A DNA stretch of 42,125 bases from Mycobacterium sp. (GCA_018883075.1 VEQU01000011.1:1-42125), one strand, 5' to 3'. Numbered from the stretch's first letter, positions 36,019 to 42,125 are shown. Notes: a model not told the origin generated them from the letters alone. Translations and numbers: made by a program.

Positions 36019-36897
36019 ATGGTGGGCCTGCCTGCGGTGCTCGTCACCCTCGACGGCGCCGTGCACGATCCCGCCCAGCCGTTGCTGTTCGCCGATGACC
36101 TCGCCGCGGTCCGGGGCGACGGTGTGTTCGAGACGCTGCTGGTCCGTGATGCAGGTGCCTGCCTGGTGGAGGCGCACCTGCAACGGCTCGCCCACTCGGC
36201 CGCGATGATGCGGTTGCCCCCGCCGGATCTCGCGGCGTGGCGGGCGGCGATCGGTATCGCGGTGCAGCAGTGGGCACAGCGCGCCGACGAGGACGGTGCG
36301 CTGCGGTTGGTGTACAGCCGCGGGCGCGAGAGTGGTTCGGCGCCAACCGCCTACCTGACCATCGCGGCCCTACCCGATCGCATCGCTGCCGCACGGCGGG
36401 ACGGAGTGGCCGCCGTCATGCTCAACCGCGGACTCGCCGCCAACGCCGCCGACGAGATGCCCTGGCTGCTCGCCGGAGCCAAGACCCTCTCTTACGCGGT
36501 CAACATGGCAGCCCTACGTCACGCCACCTCCCTGGGCGCCGAGGATGTCGTGTTCGTCAGCCCGGAGGGTCTGATCCTCGAAGGTCCACGGTCGACCGTG
36601 GTGATCGCCACCGGCCGCCCGGACGCGCCGTGCTTCCTCACACCCCCGCCGTGGTACCCGATACTGCGTGGCACCACCCAGCAGGCGCTGTTCGATGTCG
36701 CGCGGGCACACGGCTACGACTGCGATTACGAGGCACTTCGTCCTGCGGACCTGGAAGCGGCACAAGGGGTTTGGCTGGTGTCCAGTATCACCCTGGCCGC
36801 CCGGGTGCATACCCTGGACAACCGCCCGTTGGGACGCAGCCCGTTGGCCGGCGAGGTGGCCCGCTTGGTCGACGAGGCCGTACTCAGCGATCGCTGA
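36019..36897 (+). CDS. pabC: aminodeoxychorismate lyase / class IV aminotransferase-like
   Basis: PLP-dependent fold-type IV enzyme of 292 residues. The Schiff-base lysine is Lys155 in GAKTLSYAVNM; LFADDLAAVRGDGVFETLLV near the start and FVSPEGLILEGPRSTV are typical family blocks. Aminodeoxychorismate lyase makes p-aminobenzoate for folate. The folate-linked YgfZ gene next door supports that assignment, but branched-chain or D-amino-acid aminotransferase activity is not excluded. ATG 36019 is preferred from the promoter; GTG 36022 follows directly. It corresponds to Rv0812. Confidence 0.85.
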   Translation: MVGLPAVLVTLDGAVHDPAQPLLFADDLAAVRGDGVFETLLVRDAGACLVEAHLQRLAHSAAMMRLPPPDLAAWRAAIGIAVQQWAQRADEDGALRLVYSRGRESGSAPTAYLTIAALPDRIAAARRDGVAAVMLNRGLAANAADEMPWLLAGAKTLSYAVNMAALRHATSLGAEDVVFVSPEGLILEGPRSTVVIATGRPDAPCFLTPPPWYPILRGTTQQALFDVARAHGYDCDYEALRPADLEAAQGVWLVSSITLAARVHTLDNRPLGRSPLAGEVARLVDEAVLSDR

Positions 36898-36914
36898 TCC
36901 GAGCGGAAATCATG

Positions 36915-36943
36915 TTGCCGCTGGCGTGCTGCGCGGGTACGGT
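36915..36943 (+). promoter_or_regulatory. promoter of the candidate structured transcript
   Basis: -35 TTGCCG (36915-36920), 17-bp spacer, -10 TACGGT (36938-36943), start near 36950. The palindrome at 36937-36952 covers the -10 and start site and could be an operator. Confidence 0.4.
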
Positions 36944-36977
36944 CGGCCGTACACAGGAAAGGAGGTGGTCCGGAATT

Positions 36978-37019
36978 TTGAGTAGTACTTCATGGACATG
37001 TGAGGTGGCTGCCCGCTAG
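36978..37019 (+). CDS. 13-residue peptide ORF behind an extended Shine-Dalgarno
   Basis: TTG 36978 to TAG 37017-37019 encodes MSSTSWTCEVAAR. It is preceded by AAAGGAGGTGGTCC (36958-36971), which pairs with the 3' end of mycobacterial 16S rRNA over 14 bases with a single G-U pair. The distance from GGAGG to TTG is long (12 bases); ATT 36975 is a possible alternative start. The last codons GTG-GCT-GCC form one arm of the 10-base inverted repeat with 37143-37152, so translation would open that helix. No homologue is recognised; the ORF could be a regulatory leader rather than a functional peptide. Confidence 0.4.
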   Translation: MSSTSWTCEVAAR

Positions 37020-37028
37020 CAGCACGCC

Positions 37029-37098
37029 GCCGCTGAACGTCAGTGAAGCGGTCGATTGTCAAAGCCGCTGAACGTCAGTGAAGCGGTCGATCGTCAAG
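37029..37098 (+). repeat. two tandem 35-bp repeat units
   Basis: Units 37029-37063 and 37064-37098 match at 33 of 35 positions and abut with no spacer. Each contains CCGCT and AGCGG as inverted arms around a loop with a smaller palindrome CTGA-ACG-TCAG, so each copy can form a hairpin in RNA. Confidence 0.85.
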
Positions 37099-37153
37099 GG
37101 TGCGTGGAATCACCTGCGCCGTGCGCGCGCTGGCGAATTCCAGGCAGCCACCC

Positions 37154-37204
37154 GGCCCCCGAGCGCGCGGTGATGTCCAGCCGCGGATCAAAAGCTCGGG
37201 GGCC
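37154..37204. terminator. large GC-rich hairpin, likely two-way terminator
   Basis: Perfect 11-bp arms GGCCCCCGAGC (37154-37164) and GCTCGGGGGCC (37194-37204). The 29-base interior contains a second stem, CGCGG with CCGCG. No U-tract follows in either direction. It lies 5 bases after the minus-strand acyltransferase stop and at the end of the plus-strand structured region, so it could stop both transcripts. Confidence 0.55.
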
Positions 37205-37208
37205 GTCC

Positions 37209-38612
37209 CTATTTACGGCCCCGTAGGCGCGGCGGTCGCGCAAGCCCCTGCTCCAAATCCGCCAGCGCAGGTTCGATCGCGTCGGCCAGTTTGTCGATGT
37301 CCTCGGCGATGGCCGGGGTGCTGACGAAGCCGAAGTCCATCTGCTCGCAGTAGCTGAAACAGGTCACGTTGAGGCCCACGTCCATCAGCAGCGGGCCGAT
37401 CGGGGTGAACTGCTCCACCACGGCACCCGCGGCGTATAGCGGGAAAGGCGGGCCGGGGACGTTGGACACCACCAGGTTGATCGGCGGCACGTTCTCCCCG
37501 AGGCGGCTCGCCGTGAAGGCCCGGGCGGCCAGTCGGAACAGTCCGGGCGGAGTGGTCTCGGTCAGTCCCATGATCTGGCGGGCGGTCAGCGCCTCGGCCA
37601 TCTGTTTGGCCGCCTTCGACACCTTGAAGACTTCGTCGATCCGCTCCGCCGCGTCGGCGACGGTGGTGGGCAGGCTCACCGTCATGGAACTGATGGCATT
37701 GCCGACCGCGGTGGCGTCGGTCCTCGTGGACACCGGAACCTGAGCGACCAGGGGGCGGTCCGGAAGCTCCCCGCGATCCTTGAGATAGGTACGCAGCGCA
37801 CCGGCTACGAGCGCGAGCACCACGTCGTTCAATTTGACGCCATAACCGTCCTTCACCGCCTTGATGCGGTCGAGTGAGACCCGCGACGAACTGAATCGGC
37901 GTTGCTGGGAGATGACGGTGTTGAACCGGGTTGCGGGCGCCTCGAAGTAGCCGGGAGGCCTCTCGGGGATTTCGCGGACCGCAAGTTGTTGGCGCACAGT
38001 CTGATCCAGCAGCCGCACGATCCGGTACGGAGTCTTCACCGCGAGATTGACCACCGCATTGATCAGCCGAACCTCGACGCGGGGCGCGCCACCCGAGGTG
38101 CTGCGGACGGGCAGGTTGTCGGCGGTCCGCCGAGGTTCGGGGGCCAGGTCGAAGAGAATCTCGCTGACGCCCGCGCCTGAGACGCCGTCGACGAGGCAGT
38201 GGTGGATCTTGGTGAGCAGCCCGACTCGTCCGCGCTCGAGGCCCTCGATGAACCACATCTCCCACAACGGCTTCGACCGGTCCAACTTGTAGGACATCAA
38301 CCGGGCCACCAGATCCTCGAGTTCCTTGCGCCCGCCCGGCGACGGCACCGCGATGTGGCGGATGTGGAAGTCCAGATCCGGCTCCTCGTCGTCGACGAAC
38401 CACGGCAGGTCCAGTCCGAGTGGCGTCTCCTCGACCCGGTAGCGAAGCTGGGGGAGTTCACCCAGGCGTTCACCGACCAGCTTTCGCAGGTACTCGAAGG
38501 AGAAGTCGGGTGCGTGGGTGGGATCGCAGACCGTCAGTGCGCCGATGTGCATATGCCAACCCGGCGTCTCTCCGAACCAGAACGCCGCGTCCACGCTGGA
38601 CATGCGGGGCAT
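37209..38612 (-). CDS. wax ester synthase/diacylglycerol acyltransferase (WS/DGAT) family
   Basis: A 467-residue member of the actinobacterial WS/DGAT family, which esterifies acyl-CoA to diacylglycerol or fatty alcohols for storage lipid. The catalytic HHxxxDG motif is intact as HHCLVDG near residue 137. Other family blocks are the N-terminal [17 protein letters not shown], and the C-terminal [21 protein letters not shown] 38612 is chosen because TACCCT at 38624-38619 has exact leaderless spacing; Met4 (MSSVDAAF) is an alternative. Probably membrane-surface associated. Confidence 0.88.
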   Translation of the reverse strand: MPRMSSVDAAFWFGETPGWHMHIGALTVCDPTHAPDFSFEYLRKLVGERLGELPQLRYRVEETPLGLDLPWFVDDEEPDLDFHIRHIAVPSPGGRKELEDLVARLMSYKLDRSKPLWEMWFIEGLERGRVGLLTKIHHCLVDGVSGAGVSEILFDLAPEPRRTADNLPVRSTSGGAPRVEVRLINAVVNLAVKTPYRIVRLLDQTVRQQLAVREIPERPPGYFEAPATRFNTVISQQRRFSSSRVSLDRIKAVKDGYGVKLNDVVLALVAGALRTYLKDRGELPDRPLVAQVPVSTRTDATAVGNAISSMTVSLPTTVADAAERIDEVFKVSKAAKQMAEALTARQIMGLTETTPPGLFRLAARAFTASRLGENVPPINLVVSNVPGPPFPLYAAGAVVEQFTPIGPLLMDVGLNVTCFSYCEQMDFGFVSTPAIAEDIDKLADAIEPALADLEQGLARPPRLRGRK

Positions 38613-38618
38613 TCAGTC

Positions 38619-38624
38619 AGGGTA
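38619..38624 (-). promoter_or_regulatory. -10 box of the WS/DGAT gene (leaderless)
   Basis: Minus-strand TACCCT, last T at -7 from ATG 38612. Confidence 0.5.
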
Positions 38625-38705
38625 GGGCCGTGCGTCCGCGCCGGTGCGGGTTCTGCGGGAAGTCATCACCGCCGAAGCGCCCGACTGCGGGCGTCACCCG
38701 CGCGA

Positions 38706-39002
38706 TCAGGGAGCGGCCGGTCCGGGAGCCAACGTCGAACAGGCCTTCATCGCCGCGTCCCAGGTCGCCGGGTCCACCCCCGGAGGCGCTCCGAGGACGG
38801 CTCCGGGGCCCGCGGTGTCCGTTACGCCGTTGGCCCGCAGGCATTCCGCGAGACCGCCGTGAGCAGGTGCGGATCCTGATCCGGTCGCCGGCTCGGCGCC
38901 GGACGGCGGCGTCGGCCGTTCGTCACCCGGGCCGTCGGCCGCGCATCCCGCGCACAGCAGGGTGGTTGCCAGAAGAGCCGCTGCGGCGGTGCGCCGTCTC
39001 AT
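38706..39002 (-). CDS. small putative lipoprotein
   Basis: A 98-residue exported protein. The N-terminal [19 protein letters not shown] is a signal peptide with a weak lipobox (CAGC, Cys20). A Pro/Gly/Ser-rich linker follows, then a small domain with two cysteines ([12 protein letters not shown] and MKACSTLAP) and spacing seen in small actinobacterial lipoproteins of unknown role. ATG 39002 overlaps the nitrobindin stop (ATGA), so it is the third gene of the small operon begun by the 32-residue membrane peptide. Confidence 0.72.
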   Translation of the reverse strand: MRRRTAAAALLATTLLCAGCAADGPGDERPTPPSGAEPATGSGSAPAHGGLAECLRANGVTDTAGPGAVLGAPPGVDPATWDAAMKACSTLAPGPAAP

Positions 39003-39649
39003 CCGATGTGCCGTGTCAGCCGAGCGGACAGGTGGGGCACCAGACCGCCGTCGGCGTCGACCCGTTCCTCGACGTAGGCGAGGTCGCCGTTCTCGACGAT
39101 GCCGTACAGTCGCTTCGCGCCGCCCACCAGTGAACCGGACTTGCTGCGCGCGAGCGCGTCGGTGACCAACTCCCATGCGGACTGGCTGCGGGGATGTCCG
39201 TAGAACAGTTCGACGTAGCCGGCCGAGTGCGCCAGCAGCAGTTCGATCGCCTGTGACTCCCCGGGATCGGCGGGATCGTGAACGAAGCGCCAGAAGCCGG
39301 TCTCCCGCAGGGCCGGGCTGTGAAACTCCCCGGCCTCGTCGAGACGCCAGGAACGCGCCTCCCAGTTGAGGTAGTCGCCTCCGTCGTGGGAGACGATGAT
39401 CTGCTGTCCGAACCGGTAGTCGCCGTGCGGGCCGCGGCCCTCGCCCTCTCCGCGCCACACGCCCACCAGGGGAAGTAGCGCGAGCAGAGCGCTATTGAGG
39501 TCCGCGCCCTTGCGCAGGTTCGCGGTGTCCGCGACCGGGATGTCCTCGAATGTGGGGATGTTGAGGCTGGCGGTCTGCTTGGCCCGCTCAGCGGCCGCCG
39601 CAACCGCCCGGTCGGCGCTGCCCGCCTCCGGCCGGGTTTCTTCGGTCAC
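38999..39649 (-). CDS. nitrobindin-family heme-binding protein (Rv0813c-like)
   Basis: A 216-residue beta-barrel protein of the nitrobindin (formerly FABP-like, DUF1794) family, which binds heme and can isomerise peroxynitrite. The barrel entry motif GVWRGEGEG (about 67-75) and the C-terminal PHLSARLTR with the probable heme-ligand His are present, with [11 protein letters not shown] between. The first 45 residues are an Ala/Glu-rich extension common in mycobacteria. GTG 39649 overlaps the stop of the upstream 32-residue peptide (GTGA). It matches Rv0813c in position. Cytoplasmic. Confidence 0.85.
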   Translation of the reverse strand: MTEETRPEAGSADRAVAAAAERAKQTASLNIPTFEDIPVADTANLRKGADLNSALLALLPLVGVWRGEGEGRGPHGDYRFGQQIIVSHDGGDYLNWEARSWRLDEAGEFHSPALRETGFWRFVHDPADPGESQAIELLLAHSAGYVELFYGHPRSQSAWELVTDALARSKSGSLVGGAKRLYGIVENGDLAYVEERVDADGGLVPHLSARLTRHIG

Positions 39650-39744
39650 GACTCGTCGGTGATCAGCCGGTAGACCGCGTACACCGCAAACCAGGTGATC
39701 ACCACGGTTGCCACGACCAGAAGAATCTCGAAGAACAGGACCAC
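39646..39744 (-). CDS. 32-residue single-pass membrane peptide, leaderless
   Basis: GTG 39744 to TGA 39648-39646 encodes a 32-residue peptide that is one hydrophobic helix ([19 protein letters not shown], then AVYAVYRL) with the acidic tail ITDES. TAAACT at 39756-39751 ends exactly seven bases before the GTG, so it should be the first base of a leaderless message. The stop overlaps the nitrobindin GTG as GTGA, so its translation probably couples to the heme protein. No homologue recognised; it could anchor or regulate the nitrobindin. Confidence 0.65.
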   Translation of the reverse strand: MVLFFEILLVVATVVITWFAVYAVYRLITDES

Positions 39745-39750
39745 GCCGAG

Positions 39751-39756
39751 AGTTTA
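39751..39756 (-). promoter_or_regulatory. -10 box of the peptide-nitrobindin-lipoprotein operon
   Basis: Minus-strand TAAACT, last T at -7 from GTG 39744. It sits in the 26 bp between the sseC stop and the peptide start. Confidence 0.55.
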
Positions 39757-39770
39757 TCGCGGCAGTGCGC

Positions 39771-40073
39771 TCACGCGACCTTGACGTCGACCTCGTGCAA
39801 CCCGGCGCCGCGCGGCGCGACGGTGACGTCTCCGTTGCCCACCCGCGACAGTGCCCGCACGGTCCAGGTGCCCGGGGCGGCGAAGAACCGGAAGTCACCG
39901 GTGGCCGAGGAGACCACCTCTGCGGTGAACTCCGCCGAGGAGTCGAGCAGCCGGACATACGCCCCGCCGACCGCCTCCCCGGAATCGTCGACGACCCGGC
40001 CGCTGATGACGGTCTCCCGTGCCAGGTCCACGCCGGCGGGTAGGGTCTGTCCTTGTTTCGGTGCAGAGCACAT
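39771..40073 (-). CDS. sseC2: DUF1416 protein SseC
   Basis: A 100-residue protein of the DUF1416 family, known as SseC in mycobacteria and always next to the thiosulfate sulfurtransferase gene. The sequence has a carboxypeptidase-regulatory-like/beta-sandwich look: [38 protein letters not shown] 40073 is two bases after the cysA2 stop and begins the conserved [12 protein letters not shown] block. It is thought to serve sulfur metabolism with CysA, but its reaction is not known. Last gene of the poly-Cys-led operon. Confidence 0.88.
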   Translation of the reverse strand: MCSAPKQGQTLPAGVDLARETVISGRVVDDSGEAVGGAYVRLLDSSAEFTAEVVSSATGDFRFFAAPGTWTVRALSRVGNGDVTVAPRGAGLHEVDVKVA

Positions 40074-40075
40074 GA

Positions 40076-40909
40076 TCAACTTCCCAACTCGATCGGGGCT
40101 CCCACCAGAGAGCCGTATTCGGTCCAACTACCGTCGTAGTTCTTCACGTTCCGGTGGCCCAGGAGTTCGCGGAGCACAAACCAGGTGTGCGACGACCGCT
40201 CGCCGATTCGGCAGTAGGCGATGGTCTCTGTGTTTCCGTCCACGCCAGCGTCGGCATAGAGCGCGGCCAGTTCCTCGTCGGACTTGAAAGTTCCGTCCTC
40301 GTTGGCCGCCTTGCTCCACGGCACGTTGACCGCACCCGGGATATGACCGGGCCGTTGACTCTGCTCCTGCGGCAGGTGGGCGGGGGCGAGGATCTTGCCG
40401 CTGAATTCATCCGGTGAGCGCACGTCGACGAGGTTTTTGGTCCCGATCGCCGCGATCACCTCGTCGCGGAATGCGCGGATGCTGTTGTCCGGGGCCGCTG
40501 CGCTGTAACTGGTCGCCGGCCGCACGACGGCATCGGTCGTGAGCGGCCGTCCGTCGAGCTCCCACTTCTTGCGTCCGCCGTCGAGAAGCTTGACGTCCGC
40601 GTGACCGTACAACCTGAAGTACCAGTAGGCGTACGCGGCGAACCAGTTGTTGTTCCCGCCGTAGATGATCACGGTGTCGTCATTGGCGATGCCGCGCTCG
40701 CTGAGCAGTTTCGAGAACTGTTGGGCATCGACGAAGTCACGCTTCACCGGATCCTGGAGGTCGGTCCTCCAGTCGAGTTTGACCGCGCCGGCCAGATGGC
40801 CGGTGTCGTAGGCACTGGTGTCCTCGTCGACCTCGACGAAGACAACGCCGGGTGCGTGGAGGTTCTTCTCTGCCCAGTCAGCGGAGACCAGGACGTCGGA
40901 GCGTGCCAT
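40076..40909 (-). CDS. cysA2: thiosulfate sulfurtransferase (rhodanese)
   Basis: Two-domain rhodanese of 277 residues, the length of mycobacterial CysA2/CysA3. The C-terminal active-site loop is YCRIGERSSH with catalytic Cys233; the first domain has the inactive counterpart region (IIYGGNNNWFAAYAYWYFRLYG). It transfers sulfur from thiosulfate to acceptors such as cyanide or thiols. ATG 40909 overlaps the DUF4395 stop (ATGA), and sseC2 follows at once. The operon is preceded by a cysteine-rich leader peptide, so expression probably responds to cysteine supply. Confidence 0.93.
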   Translation of the reverse strand: MARSDVLVSADWAEKNLHAPGVVFVEVDEDTSAYDTGHLAGAVKLDWRTDLQDPVKRDFVDAQQFSKLLSERGIANDDTVIIYGGNNNWFAAYAYWYFRLYGHADVKLLDGGRKKWELDGRPLTTDAVVRPATSYSAAAPDNSIRAFRDEVIAAIGTKNLVDVRSPDEFSGKILAPAHLPQEQSQRPGHIPGAVNVPWSKAANEDGTFKSDEELAALYADAGVDGNTETIAYCRIGERSSHTWFVLRELLGHRNVKNYDGSWTEYGSLVGAPIELGS

Positions 40910-41397
40910 CAGACTTGCGTCCTACGCAGCCGGTGCACCAGCGGATAGATCTGGCAGCCGAGGCAGATACCGAAGGCCGCGTTGAGGAAGGCGGCGGCCA
41001 GTGCGAGAGCAGTGGCCACGACCCCGACCAGTCCGGTGCCGAGAGCGAATCCGATCAGTCCCGTCACGGCGAACACCAGACCGACGAGTTGGGCGAAGCG
41101 CAGAGGTGCGACGGGCTCCCGCTCGGTCACCGGTCCCAGCCGGGGTGCGACGAGGCGGGAGAATATCCGTCCGTAGGGATGCCTGCGGGGGCCGGCGTAC
41201 GCGCCGATCGCGAAGACGAGGGCCTGCACGGCGAGCAGGCTCGCTGACACCGCGGTCGAAAAGGCCGACGCCGCCAGTACCGCGAGCAGTACCGCGGTGG
41301 TGACCCAGGCCGCGAAGCGTGGGCCACGGACGTCGACCGTCTCCGTCGAGGGCGGTTGATCACGGGATTCGCTGTGGGTCTTGGCGTAGATCGTCAT
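40909..41397 (-). CDS. DUF4395 membrane protein of the sulfur operon
   Basis: A 162-residue integral membrane protein of the DUF4395 family. Four hydrophobic segments are visible, in two pairs: WVTTAVLLAVLAASAF with SLLAVQALVFAIGAYAG, and LVGLVFAVTGLIGFALGTGL with VATALALAAAFLNAAFG. Near the C-terminus ICLGCQIYP supplies a conserved CxxC pair that suggests thiol or sulfur chemistry at the membrane. ATG 41397 has AGGAG about 8 bases upstream, in a region able to pair with the poly-Cys codons of the leader. First large gene of the DUF4395-cysA2-sseC2 operon. Confidence 0.85.
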   Translation of the reverse strand: MTIYAKTHSESRDQPPSTETVDVRGPRFAAWVTTAVLLAVLAASAFSTAVSASLLAVQALVFAIGAYAGPRRHPYGRIFSRLVAPRLGPVTEREPVAPLRFAQLVGLVFAVTGLIGFALGTGLVGVVATALALAAAFLNAAFGICLGCQIYPLVHRLRRTQV

Positions 41398-41563
41398 GCA
41401 AATTCTCCTGCTGCTGGGCATGTGGAAAGGACAGGCCGGATGGGTTCTGCGTGAGCCGGACAGCGCGGTGGACGCGCGAGGGTATGCGGCTACGTCAGCA
41501 GCTACAGCAACAGCAACAACCCGCGACGCGGCACAGATCGACTGCGCGGCGCTTGGTGAGCAT
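41398..41563 (-). promoter_or_regulatory. cysteine-responsive leader/attenuator region
   Basis: Covers the poly-Cys peptide ORF and the 97 bases to ATG 41397. The poly-Cys tract contains GCTGCTG (41502-41496 on the minus strand), complementary to CAGCAGC (41416-41410), which is immediately followed by the AGGAG ribosome-binding site of the DUF4395 gene. A ribosome stalled on the Cys codons would free that site. This agrees with poly-cysteine leader attenuation known in mycobacteria; the exact pairing given here is my inference. Confidence 0.6.
41495..41563 (-). CDS. poly-cysteine leader peptide (22 residues)
   Basis: ATG 41563 to TGA 41497-41495. The peptide begins MLTKRRAVDLCRVA and ends GCCCCCSC: five cysteines in a row, seven in total. 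Short poly-Cys ORFs, usually leaderless, are described in mycobacteria upstream of the cysA2 operon, where slow translation at low cysteine turns on downstream genes. Here no TANNNT box precedes the ATG at the leaderless spacing (the six bases are CGCATT), probably because foreign sequence begins just upstream. Confidence 0.82.
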   Translation of the reverse strand: MLTKRRAVDLCRVAGCCCCCSC

Positions 41564-41593
41564 CTGCTCAATGCGGGCGTGCACGCGGCCATG
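41564..41593. other. probable chimeric junction (actinobacterial to betaproteobacterial DNA)
   Basis: To the left is the mycobacterial poly-Cys leader, missing its promoter. To the right, starting with the T-tract of a terminator at 41594, is the rpsI-rplM end of a Burkholderiales-like ribosomal protein operon. The exact breakpoint cannot be fixed by eye within these 30 bases. Confidence 0.65.
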
Positions 41594-41626
41594 AAAAAAG
41601 CCGCAGCGGCGAACCGTTGCGGCTTT
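41594..41626 (-). terminator. rho-independent terminator after rpsI
   Basis: Read on the minus strand: AAAGCCGCA pairs with TGCGGCTTT, with an inner CGG/CCG pair after one mismatch, a TTCG tetraloop and a run of T. This classic design is unlike the U-less hairpin at 37154-37204 in the actinobacterial part. Confidence 0.85.
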
Positions 41627-41647
41627 GGGGTCGGGCAGTCCAGCAGA

Positions 41648-42040
41648 TCAGCGCTTGGAGAACTGCTTGCGACGGCGGGCGGAGTGCAGACCGACCTTTT
41701 TACGCTCGACTTCACGGGCGTCGCGGGTCACGAAGCCAGCAGCGCTGAGCGCGGGCTTGAGGGCGGCGTCGTAATCGATCAGGGCGCGGGTGATGCCGTG
41801 GCGTGTGGCGCCGGCTTGGCCGGATTCACCACCACCGTGCACATTGACCTGAATGTCGAAAGCTTCGAGGTTGTTGGTCAGTGCCAGGGGCTGCTTGGCG
41901 ATCATGATGGAGGTTTCGCGGCCAAAGTAGGCGGCGATGTCCTTGCCATTCACGGTGATCTTGCCGGAGCCTTTTTTCAGAAACACACGGGCGACGCTGG
42001 ATTTGCGACGGCCGGTGCCATTGTTCCATTCACCAATCAT
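41648..42040 (-). CDS. rpsI: 30S ribosomal protein S9, betaproteobacterial type
   Basis: A complete 130-residue S9. The N-terminus [20 protein letters not shown], the central [21 protein letters not shown] and the C-terminal [19 protein letters not shown] are those of Burkholderiales S9. Mycobacterial S9 is longer, with an extra N-terminal extension and a different core. AGGAG precedes ATG 42040. It lies 11 bases after rplM, the usual L13-S9 pair. It is unrelated to the neighbouring mycobacterial genes, so the contig end is almost certainly misjoined. Confidence 0.93.
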   Translation of the reverse strand: MIGEWNNGTGRRKSSVARVFLKKGSGKITVNGKDIAAYFGRETSIMIAKQPLALTNNLEAFDIQVNVHGGGESGQAGATRHGITRALIDYDAALKPALSAAGFVTRDAREVERKKVGLHSARRRKQFSKR

Positions 42041-42051
42041 TTGTCCGCTCC

Positions 42052-42125
42052 TTAGATTTCCAGAGCCTTGGGCTGCTGGGCAGTGTGCGGGTGCTCACCG
42101 CCGCCGTAGACCTTGAGCTTCTTGA
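42052..42125 (-). CDS. rplM: 50S ribosomal protein L13, C-terminal end (truncated by window edge)
   Basis: The last 23 codons before TAA 42054-42052 read [23 protein letters not shown], shown here only in part as family end-block [13 protein letters not shown], typical of betaproteobacterial L13. The rest lies beyond the window. It forms the rplM-rpsI operon with S9. Confidence 0.88.
   Translation of the reverse strand, partial: KKLKVYGGGEHPHTAQQPKALEI

Larger units (their letters stand above)
36898..37208 (+). ncRNA. candidate structured transcript with a 13-codon ORF (no conventional gene)
   Basis: This 311-bp gap carries an ordered set of elements on the plus strand. First comes a promoter (-35 TTGCCG, 17-bp spacer, -10 TACGGT) whose -10 lies inside the palindrome GTACGG-TCGG-CCGTAC. 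An extended Shine-Dalgarno (36958-36971) and a 13-codon ORF follow. Then come two tandem 35-bp hairpin units (37029-37098), a 10-base inverted repeat joining 37004-37013 with 37143-37152, and an 11-bp GC-rich hairpin (37154-37204). Predicted transcript: about 36950 to 37204. Downstream genes run the other way, so it would act on its own or in trans. Existence of the RNA is inference. Confidence 0.5.

Noticed and set aside
37029..37098. CRISPR-like repeat
   Set aside because: Only two units, directly abutting without spacers, and no cas genes in the window.
41396..42055. A 219-residue plus-strand reading frame covering the right end
   Set aside because: It is antisense to rpsI, the terminator and the poly-Cys leader, and crosses the chimeric junction.
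41594..42125. Horizontal acquisition of ribosomal protein genes by the actinobacterium
   Set aside because: The fragment has an intact foreign operon end and terminator, and the host promoter is cut at the join; a chimeric assembly is far simpler.

Overview
The window is a high-GC actinobacterial segment with the gene order of a Mycobacterium/Mycolicibacterium de novo purine locus. From memory it follows the M. tuberculosis Rv0772-Rv0816c neighbourhood: purD, an esterase, purB, a P450, purC, ptrB, purS-purQ, an M18 aminopeptidase, purL, purF, purM, a DUF3073 gene, ygfZ, a pabC-like gene, nitrobindin and sseC-cysA2-DUF4395. Codon use, GTG starts, ATGA/GTGA stop-start overlaps and many promoters giving leaderless mRNAs fit that assignment. 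The last ~0.5 kb does not: it carries rpsI and the end of rplM of betaproteobacterial (Burkholderiales-like) type, with an E. coli-style terminator. The contig is therefore probably a metagenomic or contaminated assembly with a chimeric right end.

Layout. 1-3.1 kb: end of purD, a Tat-type esterase, a TetR regulator and an SDR. 3.1-11.2 kb: DUF429 gene divergent from purB, P450, an AbiEi/DUF559 nuclease-like gene between two 43-bp direct repeats, a membrane protein, purC and an uninterrupted ptrB. 11.2-15.6 kb: SDR, metallo-beta-lactamase-fold hydrolase, lipoprotein, purS-purQ and M18 aminopeptidase. 15.6-22.9 kb: an accessory block with two TetR-controlled units. One is a carotenoid/stilbene-cleaving oxygenase operon (reductase, oxygenase, alpha/beta hydrolase, SDR). 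The other is three small membrane proteins plus a zinc alcohol dehydrogenase, whose divergent TetR gene is broken by two frameshifts.

22.9-34.6 kb: purL coupled to a membrane alpha/beta hydrolase, a CPBP protease and an SCP-like protein; then purF, a DUF2867 protein, a secreted cupin, a DUF2461 protein, an L-2-hydroxyglutarate oxidase-like enzyme and purM. 34.6-36.9 kb: DUF3073, YgfZ and a PabC-like enzyme. 36.9-37.2 kb: a 311-bp stretch without a conventional gene that looks like a self-contained structured transcript. It has a promoter with a palindrome over its -10, a nearly complete anti-16S Shine-Dalgarno, a 13-codon ORF, two tandem 35-bp hairpin units and an 11-bp-stem hairpin. 37.2-41.6 kb, all minus strand: a WS/DGAT-family acyltransferase, a lipoprotein, a nitrobindin and a leaderless 32-residue membrane peptide; then DUF1416 (sseC), cysA2 and DUF4395, headed by a poly-cysteine leader peptide.

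The purine genes sit in several transcription units with similar TAGNNT-type -10 boxes. The 37-41.6 kb end handles lipid and sulfur metabolism, and its sulfur operon is probably controlled by cysteine-dependent leader translation. All functional calls are read from sequence motifs and remembered family features; no search was run.
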